Shown here piece after piece: positions 1 through 6,702 of a stretch of DNA of 59,456 nucleotides. The DNA is from a virus. The stretch covers positions 1 through 59,456 of IMG/VR virus record IMGVR_UViG_3300046093_000047. The stretch is one strand, 5' to 3'. The translations under genes and the position numbers were made by a program. Under the pieces are notes generated by a model, which worked only from the letters and a program-made list of their open reading frames with translations, was not told where the DNA came from and did no database searches. How positions within the stretch are numbered: the first letter of the stretch is position 1; every line of letters starts with the position of its first letter.

Positions 1-146
1 CACGTTCAAATAAGCTAACGCTTATATAAGCTTGCACTTATATAATACGCACGTTCAAATAAGCTAACGCTTATATAAGCTTGCACTTATATAATACGCA
101 CGTTCAAATAAGCTAACGCTTATATAATACGCACATTCAAACAAAG
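1..146. repeat. 49-bp tandem direct repeats with internal dyads
   Basis: A 49-bp unit occupies 1-49 and 50-98, a shortened copy covers 99-131, and a degenerate start of a fourth follows at 132. Each full unit holds two short inverted repeats (ATAAGC/GCTTAT and TATAAG/CTTATA) and ends in TATATAATACGC. The array runs off the window edge, so the true copy number is unknown. The layout resembles iterons or operator repeats upstream of the gene at 154; that role is inference. Confidence 0.85.
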
Positions 147-153
147 TCATCAA

Positions 154-924
154 ATGAAAATCAAACCAACAAAACCAGTTTCAAGCGTTATCTACAACGG
201 CCCTTCATTAATTGACGGTTCGCCTATTGTCGTGATCGCCATCATGCACAGTGGTAACGTAAAAACCGGGAACATGATTCAGACGCACATCATCAGGCAA
301 GACATGAGCCCCATGCAAGCTAGCAAAATAGGTGCGGATTACAGTGTATGCGGCGATTGTATGCACAGGGGGACGCCTACAAATGACCCGGCAAAGAAGA
401 CGGCACAGGGTCGGACTTGTTATGTAAACCTAGGGCAAGGACCAAACCAAGTTTTTAAGGCTTTCACGGCAGGTAAATACCCCACGGCAACGACTGAACA
501 AATAACCGCCATTGGGAACGGGCGCATGGTGCGACTGGGAACATATGGGGACCCCGCAGCAGTACCCGATACCGTTTGGGATGCGCTACTACTGAAGGCT
601 GAAGGACATACAGGCTACACGCACCAGCACAACGCCAAGCAAGCGCCCGATTATCGCCGCATGATGTACAGCGCCGACAATGCGCTAGAAGCCAGCAAAG
701 CACACGCCAAGGGTTACAGAACTTTCAGAGTTATCCCGGTGCAGGACTATAAAGAAAGCGGAAAAACGGCGCTTATGTCTAATGAGGTACTCTGCCCAGC
801 AAGTAAAGAAGCAGGTTTTAAAACGACTTGTAACGCTTGCAAACTGTGCACCGGCTCAACGCTCAAAGCTAAATCGGTGGCTATCGTAGCACATGGCACA
901 AGTCGAAACAACGTAAAAGGGTAA
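154..924 (+). CDS. Cys-rich phage protein of unknown function
   Basis: A 256-residue protein. It resembles a conserved phage family without known function, recognised by its N-terminal block with GPSLIDGSPIVVIA near residues 16-30. Cysteine pairs occur around residue 67 (CGDC) and near the C terminus (CPAS, CNAC, CKLC), suggesting metal or Fe-S binding. It starts seven bases after the repeat array. Base composition is clearly more G+C rich than the rest of the window, so the segment may have been acquired separately. It could be a replication or DNA-binding protein tied to the repeats, but nothing in the sequence proves this. Confidence 0.8.
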   Translation: MKIKPTKPVSSVIYNGPSLIDGSPIVVIAIMHSGNVKTGNMIQTHIIRQDMSPMQASKIGADYSVCGDCMHRGTPTNDPAKKTAQGRTCYVNLGQGPNQVFKAFTAGKYPTATTEQITAIGNGRMVRLGTYGDPAAVPDTVWDALLLKAEGHTGYTHQHNAKQAPDYRRMMYSADNALEASKAHAKGYRTFRVIPVQDYKESGKTALMSNEVLCPASKEAGFKTTCNACKLCTGSTLKAKSVAIVAHGTSRNNVKG

Positions 925-927
925 CCA

Positions 928-1035
928 GTGATCAAAATCATCTTATACATTATCGGCGGTCTTTATCTGACATTGTGGGCGGCATGTTTTGCAGTTTACC
1001 TAATGACACGACTAAGGCATAAACTCAGAGGTTAA
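928..1035 (+). CDS. Small single-pass membrane protein
   Basis: A 35-codon ORF with a GTG start three bases after the stop of the upstream gene, implying translational coupling. Residues 3-26 are a continuous hydrophobic helix, followed by a basic tail (RLRHKLRG), as in a one-pass inner-membrane protein with a cytoplasmic C terminus. It is too short for family assignment. A terminator-like hairpin follows 17 bases downstream. The short length and GTG start keep this call moderate. Confidence 0.45.
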   Translation: MIKIILYIIGGLYLTLWAACFAVYLMTRLRHKLRG

Positions 1036-1052
1036 ACGGGTGGATTAAAACG

Positions 1053-1084
1053 GGTGGTATATCGGAAGGTGTGCCGCCTTTTTT
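1053..1084 (+). terminator. Rho-independent terminator
   Basis: GGTGG at 1053-1057 pairs with CCGCC at 1074-1078 (one G-T pair), followed by six Ts. It closes the 154-1035 transcription unit. Confidence 0.55.
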
Positions 1085-1625
1085 ATTTGCGGTTTTATGT
1101 CGGTGGCTTATGCGCTAGGCTCAAAGGTGGCTTAATTTAAACGCCAATGACACTATTCAAGCCGTGAATAATGCACAAATCAATTATATGTTTTATGAAT
1201 ATAAGGGTATAAAAAAAATTCTCCCTGCCCGTACTATCATTGGTGGTTGATCATAGCTCAAAATGAATACAGAATACAATCAAACGATGTAAACATGAGA
1301 TATAACGAAAGGGTATATCAGATATTTTAAAATCGTAGTATTATTATAGAGTAGTAGTTAGGCCCACATCAAGCACCCATGACTTACAGCAATTACAAAA
1401 CCTTGGCCCGATTACCCAACATTTCAACAACAGATAAATCAAAGTTAAATCAAAGCTGTAACAAGTGCTCAAACAACAGCTTAAATTTGCAATCGTAGCG
1501 TTCAGAGCATCAACAAGCAGCTTAAAACCTGCATAGAAGCCCTTAATTTGTATTGTGCATAGTAAGAGCAGGGTACTACTATAAAGCTCTTAAATCGCGT
1601 TTAAAGCATTAGATATTTACCCAAA
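1085..1625. other. Non-coding stretch between the two units
   Basis: About 540 bases with no ORF having a credible start and ribosome binding site on either strand, no tRNA and no strong promoter. It separates the repeat-linked genes from the leftward operon ending at 1665. Confidence 0.5.
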
Positions 1626-1658
1626 GAAAAATCCCCAAGGTTGTTACACCAAGGGGAT
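1626..1658 (-). terminator. Rho-independent terminator of the leftward operon
   Basis: Read on the minus strand, ATCCCC pairs with GGGGAT (1631-1636 with 1653-1658). An inner GG/CC pair lies beyond a small internal loop, and five Ts follow. It lies just past the stop of the ClpP-like gene. Confidence 0.8.
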
Positions 1659-1664
1659 AAAATT

Positions 1665-2342
1665 TTAATTTTTAGTTTTTGTCTTCTTAACTGCAGATGT
1701 ACTTTCTTTCTCTGCAGCTTTCTCGCGTTTTTCTTGTAGTTGTGTTCTGAGTTCCAATCTGCGCACGATCTCCTCAGAATCAAACCACATCTCTTTACCC
1801 ATAATGACTTCTTCAAGCTCCTTATCGGTGAGGAAATCCTTATAGACACTGTGCATTAACGTCCTGACTTGTTTATCTACGAACGAAGCGTGTGAAATAA
1901 CATCAGATTGCTTACCAAAAGCACCAAACGTAGCAGAGTGTACCATCATTGTAGCGTAAGGCGATACACTGATACTTGGTGCAGCTAGAGCAATAAGAGA
2001 AGCTGCCGATGCTGCTACACCTTCAATACTAGCGTGAACATCTGCATCTGTATCTTGAATAGCGTTAATAATGGCAATTGCACCGTCCAATTGACCACCA
2101 TAACTATTAATACTTAGGACTACAACATCACCTTCACTCAAAGACTCAATCCCTTGAAGTACTGTGCGATAATACTTTGGTTCTCGGATATTTTCATCTA
2201 GAAATACTTTAATACAGCGGTCTGTGCGTGTACTTTCAAAGTAAGGTAAATACTGTGAACCTCTTGTACTACCTTCAGATTCATCGTCATCATCATTACG
2301 AGCTAGTGAAGGGATATTTTTAAATTTATTGAGATTTCGCAT
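1665..2342 (-). CDS. ClpP-like serine protease
   Basis: A 225-residue protein with the ClpP/crotonase fold signature. SYGG (80-83) forms part of the oxyanion region, the nucleophile elbow GVAASAAS gives Ser112, and MVHS gives His135. The expected third catalytic Asp/Glu lies further on and cannot be assigned by eye. The C-terminal 30 residues are lysine/glutamate rich and low complexity. Phage ClpP-like proteins can act as prohead proteases, but here the gene is far from the capsid and a separate prohead protease candidate exists at 20050. A regulatory or host-directed role is therefore possible. It is last in the leftward operon with PhoH and an HNH nuclease. Confidence 0.85.
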   Translation of the reverse strand: MRNLNKFKNIPSLARNDDDDESEGSTRGSQYLPYFESTRTDRCIKVFLDENIREPKYYRTVLQGIESLSEGDVVVLSINSYGGQLDGAIAIINAIQDTDADVHASIEGVAASAASLIALAAPSISVSPYATMMVHSATFGAFGKQSDVISHASFVDKQVRTLMHSVYKDFLTDKELEEVIMGKEMWFDSEEIVRRLELRTQLQEKREKAAEKESTSAVKKTKTKN

Positions 2343-2353
2343 TGGTTACTCCT

Positions 2354-2920
2354 TTATTGACCATGATTTTGTGTATAACCTAAACCTTGTAGATTCAGTT
2401 CTTTAATTTTTTGTTGACGATAAAGACAAGCCTTGACTTGCGCTTCAAGAATACCATACTTAGATGCTGAAAAAGACTTAGTTCTCTTTAAACCTTGTGC
2501 GTCATACCATGTAGTCACAAAAGTTACACAGCGATAATTTTTATGATCTAAATGAACTCCTGTAAAATTTGAGCTATTCTTTGAAGATTTTTTCCTATTT
2601 CTACAGTTCATTTCCGAAGGTATAATTCTAAGATTGGTCAAAGAGTTATCACTTGGGTTCCTATTAATATGGTCTACAACATAACCTTTTGGTATATTTC
2701 CAAATGCTAATGTATATACAACATTGTGTAACGAATACTTACAACTTTTAAATTTTACTTTCCAATATTCATCTAGATAACCTGCATTATCACCTTTACT
2801 TGCGTATTTACGACCTATGCCATTTCCCATAAAACGAGCAGTATTCCAAGATACACCACTGGGACTTTTATCATCTAAAGAAAAGAATAACGCTAATTCT
2901 TCAATATTGTATCTAGACAT
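2354..2920 (-). CDS. HNH homing endonuclease with AP2-like C-terminal domain
   Basis: A 188-residue protein. The HNH core lies near residues 75-105 (VVDHINRNPSDNSLTNL, with H, N and N in register). It is followed by a C-terminal repeat beginning with FTGV that resembles the AP2-type DNA-binding module of homing nucleases. The same C-terminal domain recurs in the genes at 23448 and 57721. It sits between PhoH and the ClpP-like gene, and its start abuts the PhoH stop, so it is probably a mobile insertion in the operon. Cleavage specificity is unknown. Confidence 0.88.
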   Translation of the reverse strand: MSRYNIEELALFFSLDDKSPSGVSWNTARFMGNGIGRKYASKGDNAGYLDEYWKVKFKSCKYSLHNVVYTLAFGNIPKGYVVDHINRNPSDNSLTNLRIIPSEMNCRNRKKSSKNSSNFTGVHLDHKNYRCVTFVTTWYDAQGLKRTKSFSASKYGILEAQVKACLYRQQKIKELNLQGLGYTQNHGQ

Positions 2921-3696
2921 TATCGCCCTTTCTTAAATTGTTTATCTTGCTCTGCTTGAGAAATAATAGCAGTACCTTTAGAGTCTTCAATGATTTCTTC
3001 TTCAAAAGCAATTACGAATTCTTTAGTCAAGCCTGAACGTACAATCTCATCCCTTGTAAAACCAACAAACGCTGTATCTGGAATATTATACTTTTTGATA
3101 ATTTTTTCTAGGTACACCAGACCAGTCATTCCATTTCTTACATCTGATTGCATTTCTGCATTATCACCGCAAAAGACAATCTGAGAGTCGTTACCTACAC
3201 GAGTAGTCAATGCTTGAATCTCAGGTACATACAGGTTTTGACTTTCATCTACAATGATGATGCTGTCATTCCAGCTTCTACCTCGGATAGTCTCCAAGCT
3301 ACAAATCTCAATAGTTTTATTCTTCAGATGAATTTCTGTAGTAGCTTTACCTAAGTAGTCTTCAAAGTAGTCAATCATCTGTTGGTAAAACGGCAACAAC
3401 TTCTCTTCTGCTGTACCGGGAAGAAAACCAATGCTTCGACCAGCCAACGGTTGGTATGCACGAATCAGTACAACCTTTTTAATATCACCGTAGTGCAATT
3501 TCTTAGCTGCATGGTGAATAGCTAACAAAGTTTTACCAGTACCTGCACTGCCTCGTGCTACTACCAAAGTATTATACTTTAGGGCTTCCAATAGTTCTTG
3601 CTGTTTGTCATTCATTGCAAACAAAGGTGGAAACTGTACTCTTGCAAACTTCTCTTTTTGTACACGTTGTGATTGTACTTTTTGATTTCTTTTCAT
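2920..3696 (-). CDS. phoH: PhoH-like P-loop ATPase
   Basis: A 258-residue protein with Walker A GSAGTGKT around residues 50-57 and Walker B IIIVDESQN in the middle, followed by TTRVG and FCGDNAEMQSD motifs, as in the PhoH family of helicase-like ATPases. PhoH-like genes are common in phages; the proposed role is RNA or phosphate-stress metabolism but is not settled. The N-terminal 20 residues are basic. It is in a leftward operon with the gene at 3778, read from the promoter at 4083-4111. Confidence 0.92.
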   Translation of the reverse strand: MKRNQKVQSQRVQKEKFARVQFPPLFAMNDKQQELLEALKYNTLVVARGSAGTGKTLLAIHHAAKKLHYGDIKKVVLIRAYQPLAGRSIGFLPGTAEEKLLPFYQQMIDYFEDYLGKATTEIHLKNKTIEICSLETIRGRSWNDSIIIVDESQNLYVPEIQALTTRVGNDSQIVFCGDNAEMQSDVRNGMTGLVYLEKIIKKYNIPDTAFVGFTRDEIVRSGLTKEFVIAFEEEIIEDSKGTAIISQAEQDKQFKKGR

Positions 3697-3777
3697 AAAT
3701 CCCCTTTTACTACTTAGGATATATTAATAATAATACCTCAAGGGTTATCTTAAGGTATTGGATGATAATATCAAATA

Positions 3778-4035
3778 TTATTCTTTAGGTTTACGACCAC
3801 GTTTAACTTCAGTATTAACTACAGGTGTTTCTTCAGTATTATCTTCAGTTACCAATTCGGTTGGACCTTTAATTTTAGGTTGTGCTTTAACCATACCTGT
3901 AACTAGCATTGATCCAAATGCAGTTGGGAACAAATCGTTAGATTCAAAGTCAAATCGCCAGCCTTCAATGATACTTTGCTCTACAGCTTGACAGAACTCA
4001 TATAAGCTATAAGTTTCAATTCTCTTAATTTCCAT
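3778..4035 (-). CDS. Small conserved phage protein with basic tail
   Basis: An 85-residue protein with an N-terminal aromatic/acidic domain (SLYEFCQAVEQSI, GWRFDFES) and a disordered acidic linker ending in KRGRKPKE, which resembles an AT-hook. It is the first gene after the consensus minus-strand promoter at 4083-4111 with a 5' leader of about 40 bases, so it is probably expressed early. The tail suggests nucleic-acid contact; the function is unknown. Confidence 0.7.
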   Translation of the reverse strand: MEIKRIETYSLYEFCQAVEQSIIEGWRFDFESNDLFPTAFGSMLVTGMVKAQPKIKGPTELVTEDNTEETPVVNTEVKRGRKPKE

Positions 4036-4082
4036 AAATACTCCTTATTAAAGTTAAACTCAATGCTTGCTGAGTTAGGTCA

Positions 4083-4111
4083 ATTATAGCACAACCAACT
4101 ATGCAAGTCAA
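4083..4111 (-). promoter_or_regulatory. Sigma70 promoter, leftward operon
   Basis: On the minus strand TTGACT (4106-4111) is followed by a 17-base spacer and TATAAT (4083-4088), with an extended TGC before the -10. It drives the genes 4035 down to 1665. Confidence 0.88.
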
Positions 4112-4133
4112 CACAAATATTTTTAAATAAAGC

Positions 4134-4162
4134 TTGACAAACGCAAAAACGTATGCTACACT
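4134..4162 (+). promoter_or_regulatory. Sigma70 promoter, rightward
   Basis: TTGACA (4134-4139), a 17-base spacer and TACACT (4157-4162) preceded by TGC. It is divergent from the promoter at 4083-4111. The first ORF downstream starts at 4611, leaving a leader of about 440 bases. Confidence 0.75.
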
Positions 4163-4173
4163 AAGAATATACT

Positions 4174-4371
4174 AACGTATATAACTACAGTTATACATCA
4201 GTTAAACCTATGTTATAACGTATATTACTATATCTGTAACCTTTGATGTTATATCTAATAGTACTATAGATAGTAACATTAGATGTTAACGTTATTTAAT
4301 CCTATAATAAAAGAGATATAAATAACTTAAGTATAATATATGTTATAACGTATATAATAACTACAGTTATA
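4174..4371. repeat. AT-rich repeat zone
   Basis: TATGTTATAACGTATAT occurs identically at 4209-4225 and 4339-4355. AACGTATAT followed by AACTACAGTTATA occurs near 4174-4195 and 4347-4371, and further partial and inverted copies lie between. The stretch is very AT rich with no ORF. Placement between divergent promoters suggests an operator array or replication origin; that is inference. Confidence 0.65.
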
Positions 4372-4380
4372 TATTAACTC

Positions 4381-4610
4381 TTTTCTTTTGGCTACGCCCG
4401 ATAGCTTGTCCTCAAGCCGGTTGGCTCTCTTGCAGAGTGCATGTTGAACCTTGCAGCTAACATAGCTCATGCAAAACCTTCAGCAAGGCATCTAAAACGC
4501 TCTACAAGGCTTCAATTTTAAGTTGCCTAGGGATGTGTAGCCTGAAGGTACGAAACGAGCGTATAGGCCGTTTAATCGTAAACATGAACTAACCTTATGA
4601 TGGTGCAAAT
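4381..4610 (+). ncRNA. Structured leader RNA upstream of the HNH-like gene
   Basis: No ORF. Composition changes abruptly from AT rich to balanced at about 4381. Predicted pairings by eye are ACCTTCAG 4476-4483 with CTGAAGGT 4542-4549 (8 bp perfect), and GCATG with CATGC and CCTTGC with GCAAGG in 4438-4495. GCTcTACA/TGTAGC and AGGC/GCCT lie inside the 8-bp stem. It is transcribed from the promoter at 4134 and may control translation of the gene at 4611 or be processed separately. Confidence 0.5.
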
Positions 4611-5102
4611 ATGAACATAATTGAATTGAAAGAAACTATTGATTATGATCTCTTCGCAGGAGCCTTCTATTTACTAAAGAACAACTGCAGATATAGAAGA
4701 ATATTTCCAAACGAAGATGGTTATATCATATTTTATAAAAATAGTAAAAGATTAAAATTTAAAGCTAATAAGTTAGCAATTGAGTTTGTGCAAAATATTG
4801 ATGTGCAAAAAGATAAAGTAGTATTGCACAAAAACTTAGATGATACTGATTATAGATATATTAATTTAAAACTAATATCTAAGAAAGTGCATAACACAAT
4901 TAAAGAAGCACATAGGAATTTATCTGGTGCTTTAAAGCTCCAGCCTCATGCAAAGGATGTCTTCTCTTATGTTTTAACTTGGAAAGAAAACTCCAAAGAT
5001 AAAATCTTAGTTGTGCAAGACATAGTAATAGCCAGAAGGTTATATACAAGGTTGCAACTCAAATATGCTAAGATTTTAAACAAGTTCTGTGTATTTGATT
5101 GA
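4611..5102 (+). CDS. HNH-like protein, degenerate
   Basis: A 163-residue protein. The segment VVLHKNLDDTDYRYINLKLIS near residues 85-105 matches the spacing of the HNH motif (His, Asn, Asn), but the first catalytic Asp-His pair is LH rather than DH. It may be catalytically weak or a decayed homing nuclease. The rest is lysine rich without other recognised domains. It stands alone between two promoters. A structured leader precedes it, as for the double nuclease at 23448. No clear Shine-Dalgarno sequence is visible. Confidence 0.6.
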   Translation: MNIIELKETIDYDLFAGAFYLLKNNCRYRRIFPNEDGYIIFYKNSKRLKFKANKLAIEFVQNIDVQKDKVVLHKNLDDTDYRYINLKLISKKVHNTIKEAHRNLSGALKLQPHAKDVFSYVLTWKENSKDKILVVQDIVIARRLYTRLQLKYAKILNKFCVFD

Positions 5103-5110
5103 TATTTCTC

Positions 5111-5139
5111 TTGAAATTTACGTATTCGTGTGCTATAAT
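5111..5139 (+). promoter_or_regulatory. Sigma70 promoter before a non-coding unit
   Basis: TTGAAA (5111-5116), a 17-base spacer and TATAAT (5134-5139) with extended TGC. The next 230 bases contain no credible ORF, so its direct product appears to be the RNA at 5146-5370. Confidence 0.85.
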
Positions 5140-5145
5140 CAAGGC

Positions 5146-5370
5146 TTCTATGTAAATTAAGTTATAGACTTTACGTAAATTGCACTATTAAGCGGTGCAA
5201 CCCTGCGCAAAGACATTAACAACTTAACCCTACATAGAAGTAAACCTTCATATGTTAGTCTAATTGCCCTTTCACTCCTTTCAGCGTTAGATGCTTCGGT
5301 ATGAGCTGGACTAGTAACCAGCACTAACACACAGTTAGTTCTTGCACTAACATAAATTTGTACACCATAC
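5146..5370 (+). ncRNA. Candidate structured non-coding RNA
   Basis: Transcription from the promoter at 5111 should begin near 5146. Visible stems are the palindrome TTTACGTAAA (5170-5179), TTGCAC 5180-5185 with GTGCAA 5195-5200, and ACAT..AAG with CTTC..ATGT near 5232-5260. A nested hairpin GTTAG[GCTGG/CCAGC]CTAAC lies at about 5285-5330. A second promoter begins at 5371, and no intrinsic terminator separates them, so the RNA may be processed or read into the tRNA operon. I do not recognise a known RNA family. Confidence 0.5.
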
Positions 5371-5400
5371 TTGACAAAAGACATTACTTATGTCTATAAT
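5371..5400 (+). promoter_or_regulatory. Sigma70 promoter of the tRNA operon
   Basis: TTGACA (5371-5376), an 18-base spacer and a perfect TATAAT (5395-5400). It drives the zinc-ribbon gene at 5425 and probably the tRNA array and onward. Confidence 0.85.
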
Positions 5401-5424
5401 GAAGAAACACAATAAGAATACCCT

Positions 5425-5625
5425 ATGAAATGCGTAATTTGTAACCAATACTTCAAACGTTCAGTCTTTAACCAGACTTTTGAATGCGATGCATGTCAAG
5501 CGATTGTATTAGATGAATTTGATTCTGAAATGCAAGTTGAAGTGGAATTGCTAAGGCATCCTTCAGGTAAAACTCAAGCTGTTATCTATGATGATATGAA
5601 CGATGATACCGGGGATTCAATTTAA
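5425..5625 (+). CDS. Small zinc-ribbon protein
   Basis: A 66-residue protein with two CxxC knuckles (CVIC at residues 3-6 and CDAC at 21-24), a classic zinc ribbon, followed by an acidic tail (DDMNDDTGDSI). Such small phage zinc-ribbon proteins are common and usually of unknown role; they may touch RNA polymerase or RNA. It is first in the operon that contains the tRNAs. The leader is only about 18 bases, with no strong Shine-Dalgarno, so initiation may be weak or nearly leaderless. The stop is four bases before the first tRNA. Confidence 0.8.
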   Translation: MKCVICNQYFKRSVFNQTFECDACQAIVLDEFDSEMQVEVELLRHPSGKTQAVIYDDMNDDTGDSI

Positions 5626-5628
5626 TAT

Positions 5629-5702
5629 AGCGGGTAAGGTGGTCACTACTGCAGTCTCATAAGCTCGCAGCATCACTGGTTCGAATCCAGTACCCGCTTC
5701 CA
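5629..5702 (+). tRNA. tRNA with CAT anticodon (Met or Ile2), atypical D-arm
   Basis: Acceptor AGCGGGT/ACCCGCT, T-arm ACTGG-TTCGAAT-CCAGT and encoded CCA are clear. The loop CTCATAA (5656-5662) gives anticodon CAT. The D-arm is short, and the anticodon stem pairs only with a bulge, so the fold is not canonical. CAT could be Met or, if modified, Ile. Confidence 0.65.
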
Positions 5703-5709
5703 AATTTAA

Positions 5710-5784
5710 GCTACTATCGTCTATCGGTTAGGACATCTGGTTTTCATCCAGACAAGCGGAGTTCGATTCTCCGTAGTAGCTCCA
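5710..5784 (+). tRNA. tRNA-Glu (TTC)
   Basis: Acceptor GCTACTA/TAGTAGC, anticodon stem CTGG/CCAG with loop TTTTCAT (anticodon TTC), T-arm CGGAG-TTCGATT-CTCCG and encoded CCA. Confidence 0.93.
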
Positions 5785-5944
5785 GAGCAAAATAATGGAA
5801 CTGGTAGGATCATCCATTCAACGGTTGTTAGTGACGATGGGGGCTATCGGAACTTTCAAATAAACGTGTATTCCGCAACTACGTTAAAAGTTCGGCTGCT
5901 CAATCGCCAACGGAAAGAGCATAAGGTTACAGTTGGATAAATTT
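5785..5944 (+). other. Structured spacer inside the tRNA array
   Basis: 160 bases with no ORF and no canonical tRNA. Local stems are AATGGA 5794-5799/TCCATT 5813-5818, CCAAC 5907-5911/GTTGG 5932-5936, and a two-part stem GAACTTT 5850-5856/AAAGTTC 5887-5893 enclosing AACGT 5863-5867/ACGTT 5881-5885. It could be a processed RNA or a remnant of decayed tRNAs. Confidence 0.5.
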
Positions 5945-6020
5945 TGGCATATAGCTCAGTTGGTAGAGCGTGAAACTGTTAATTTCAATGTCCGTGGTTC
6001 GAGGCCACGTATGCCAGCCA
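5945..6020 (+). tRNA. tRNA-Asn (GTT)
   Basis: Acceptor TGGCATA/TATGCCA, D-stem GCTC/GAGC, anticodon stem TGAAA/TTTCA with loop CTGTTAA (GTT), T-arm CGTGG-TTCGAGG-CCACG and encoded CCA. Confidence 0.94.
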
Positions 6021-6026
6021 AATAGT

Positions 6027-6102
6027 GTATCTGTAGCTCAATTGGCAGAGCATTGGATTCCAAATCCAAGGGTTAGTGGTTCAAGTCCATTCGGGTACGC
6101 CA
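6027..6102 (+). tRNA. tRNA-Trp (CCA)
   Basis: Acceptor GTATCTG/CGGGTAC (with G-T pairs), D-stem GCTC/GAGC, anticodon stem TTGGA/TCCAA with loop TTCCAAA (anticodon CCA), TTCAAGT T-loop and encoded 3' CCA. Confidence 0.92.
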
Positions 6103-6107
6103 AATAT

Positions 6108-6198
6108 AGGTGATTGGTTGAGAGGCCGAAAACAGCGGATTGCTAATCCGTAGGGTAGTAATACTGCCCCGTGCGTTCGAATCGCACATCACCTGCCA
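6108..6198 (+). tRNA. tRNA-Ser (GCT), long variable arm
   Basis: Acceptor AGGTGAT/ATCACCT, anticodon stem CGGAT/ATCCG with loop TGCTA region giving GCT, a long variable arm as expected for Ser, T-arm GTGCG-TTCGAAT-CGCAC and encoded CCA. Confidence 0.93.
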
Positions 6199-6204
6199 AT
6201 AAAA

Positions 6205-6280
6205 CTGAGTGTAGCCTAGATAGTCAGGCACTTGATTTGGGGTCAAGACCACGGGTATGCGAGTTACCCCATTCAGACCA
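6205..6280 (+). tRNA. tRNA-Pro (TGG)
   Basis: Acceptor CTGAGTG/CATTCAG, D-stem GCCT/AGGC, anticodon stem CTTGA/TCAAG with loop TTTGGGG (TGG), T-arm GGGTA/TACCC and encoded CCA. Confidence 0.9.
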
Positions 6281-6337
6281 ATCTTTGTTCTCCATTTGCG
6301 AATGGCGAATGCGCTATATTAGAATAGCAAATAATTA

Positions 6338-6423
6338 GGATACGTATACCGTTAAGGAGACGGTCTGGTCTGTAAAACCAGCGCCACATGGCTCGTATGG
6401 ATCGTTACCATAAGTATCCACCA
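6338..6423 (+). tRNA. tRNA-Tyr (GTA), long variable arm
   Basis: Acceptor GGATAC/GTATCC, anticodon stem CTGGT/ACCAG with loop CTGTAAA (GTA), a long variable arm, T-stem TATGG/CCATA and encoded CCA. The T-loop ATCGTTA departs from TTCGANT. Confidence 0.85.
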
Positions 6424-6690
6424 TAAACCGTTCGAGAGATAGCTTATGCTATTACGGGAAGTAGCAAGGGGTGCGACTTACGCTATAAGTTAAAACGCAC
6501 ACTTACATTAAAGAACTCTACCTTAGGGTCCGAAGTAGCCTCGGTTTTAGGCGTCCCACGAATCTGTTGCGTGGTAACACGGAGTTTAGAAGCTTCGGGT
6601 AAGCACCGCCAAGTGCTTACGCAAAGGATACAGCGTACTCATCTGCGGTAGATACGAAAAGGCTACTCGGGAGTCGTAACCCGAACTAAC
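6424..6690 (+). ncRNA. Hairpin-rich RNA region after the tRNA array
   Basis: 267 bases without an ORF. Stems by eye: ATAGC 6439-6443/GCTAT 6448-6452; GTGCG 6471-6475/CGCAC 6496-6500 with inner ACTTA/TAAGT. A cloverleaf-like unit closes with CCGAAG 6530-6535/CTTCGG 6593-6598 and holds GCC/GGC and CCACG/CGTGG arms. Then a perfect 8-bp hairpin GTAAGCAC 6599-6606/GTGCTTAC 6613-6620, and TCGGG 6667-6671/CCCGA 6680-6684. There is no T tract, so these are not terminators. It may be a processed ncRNA or the terminase leader. Confidence 0.5.
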
Positions 6691-6702
6691 ACAGGAGAAT
6701 AT

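Noticed and set aside
1-146. CRISPR array
   Set aside because: The units are contiguous tandem copies without unique spacers between them.
5157-5384. Minus-strand ORF of 75 residues
   Set aside because: It overlaps two promoters and the structured region, has no ribosome site and no recognisable protein pattern.
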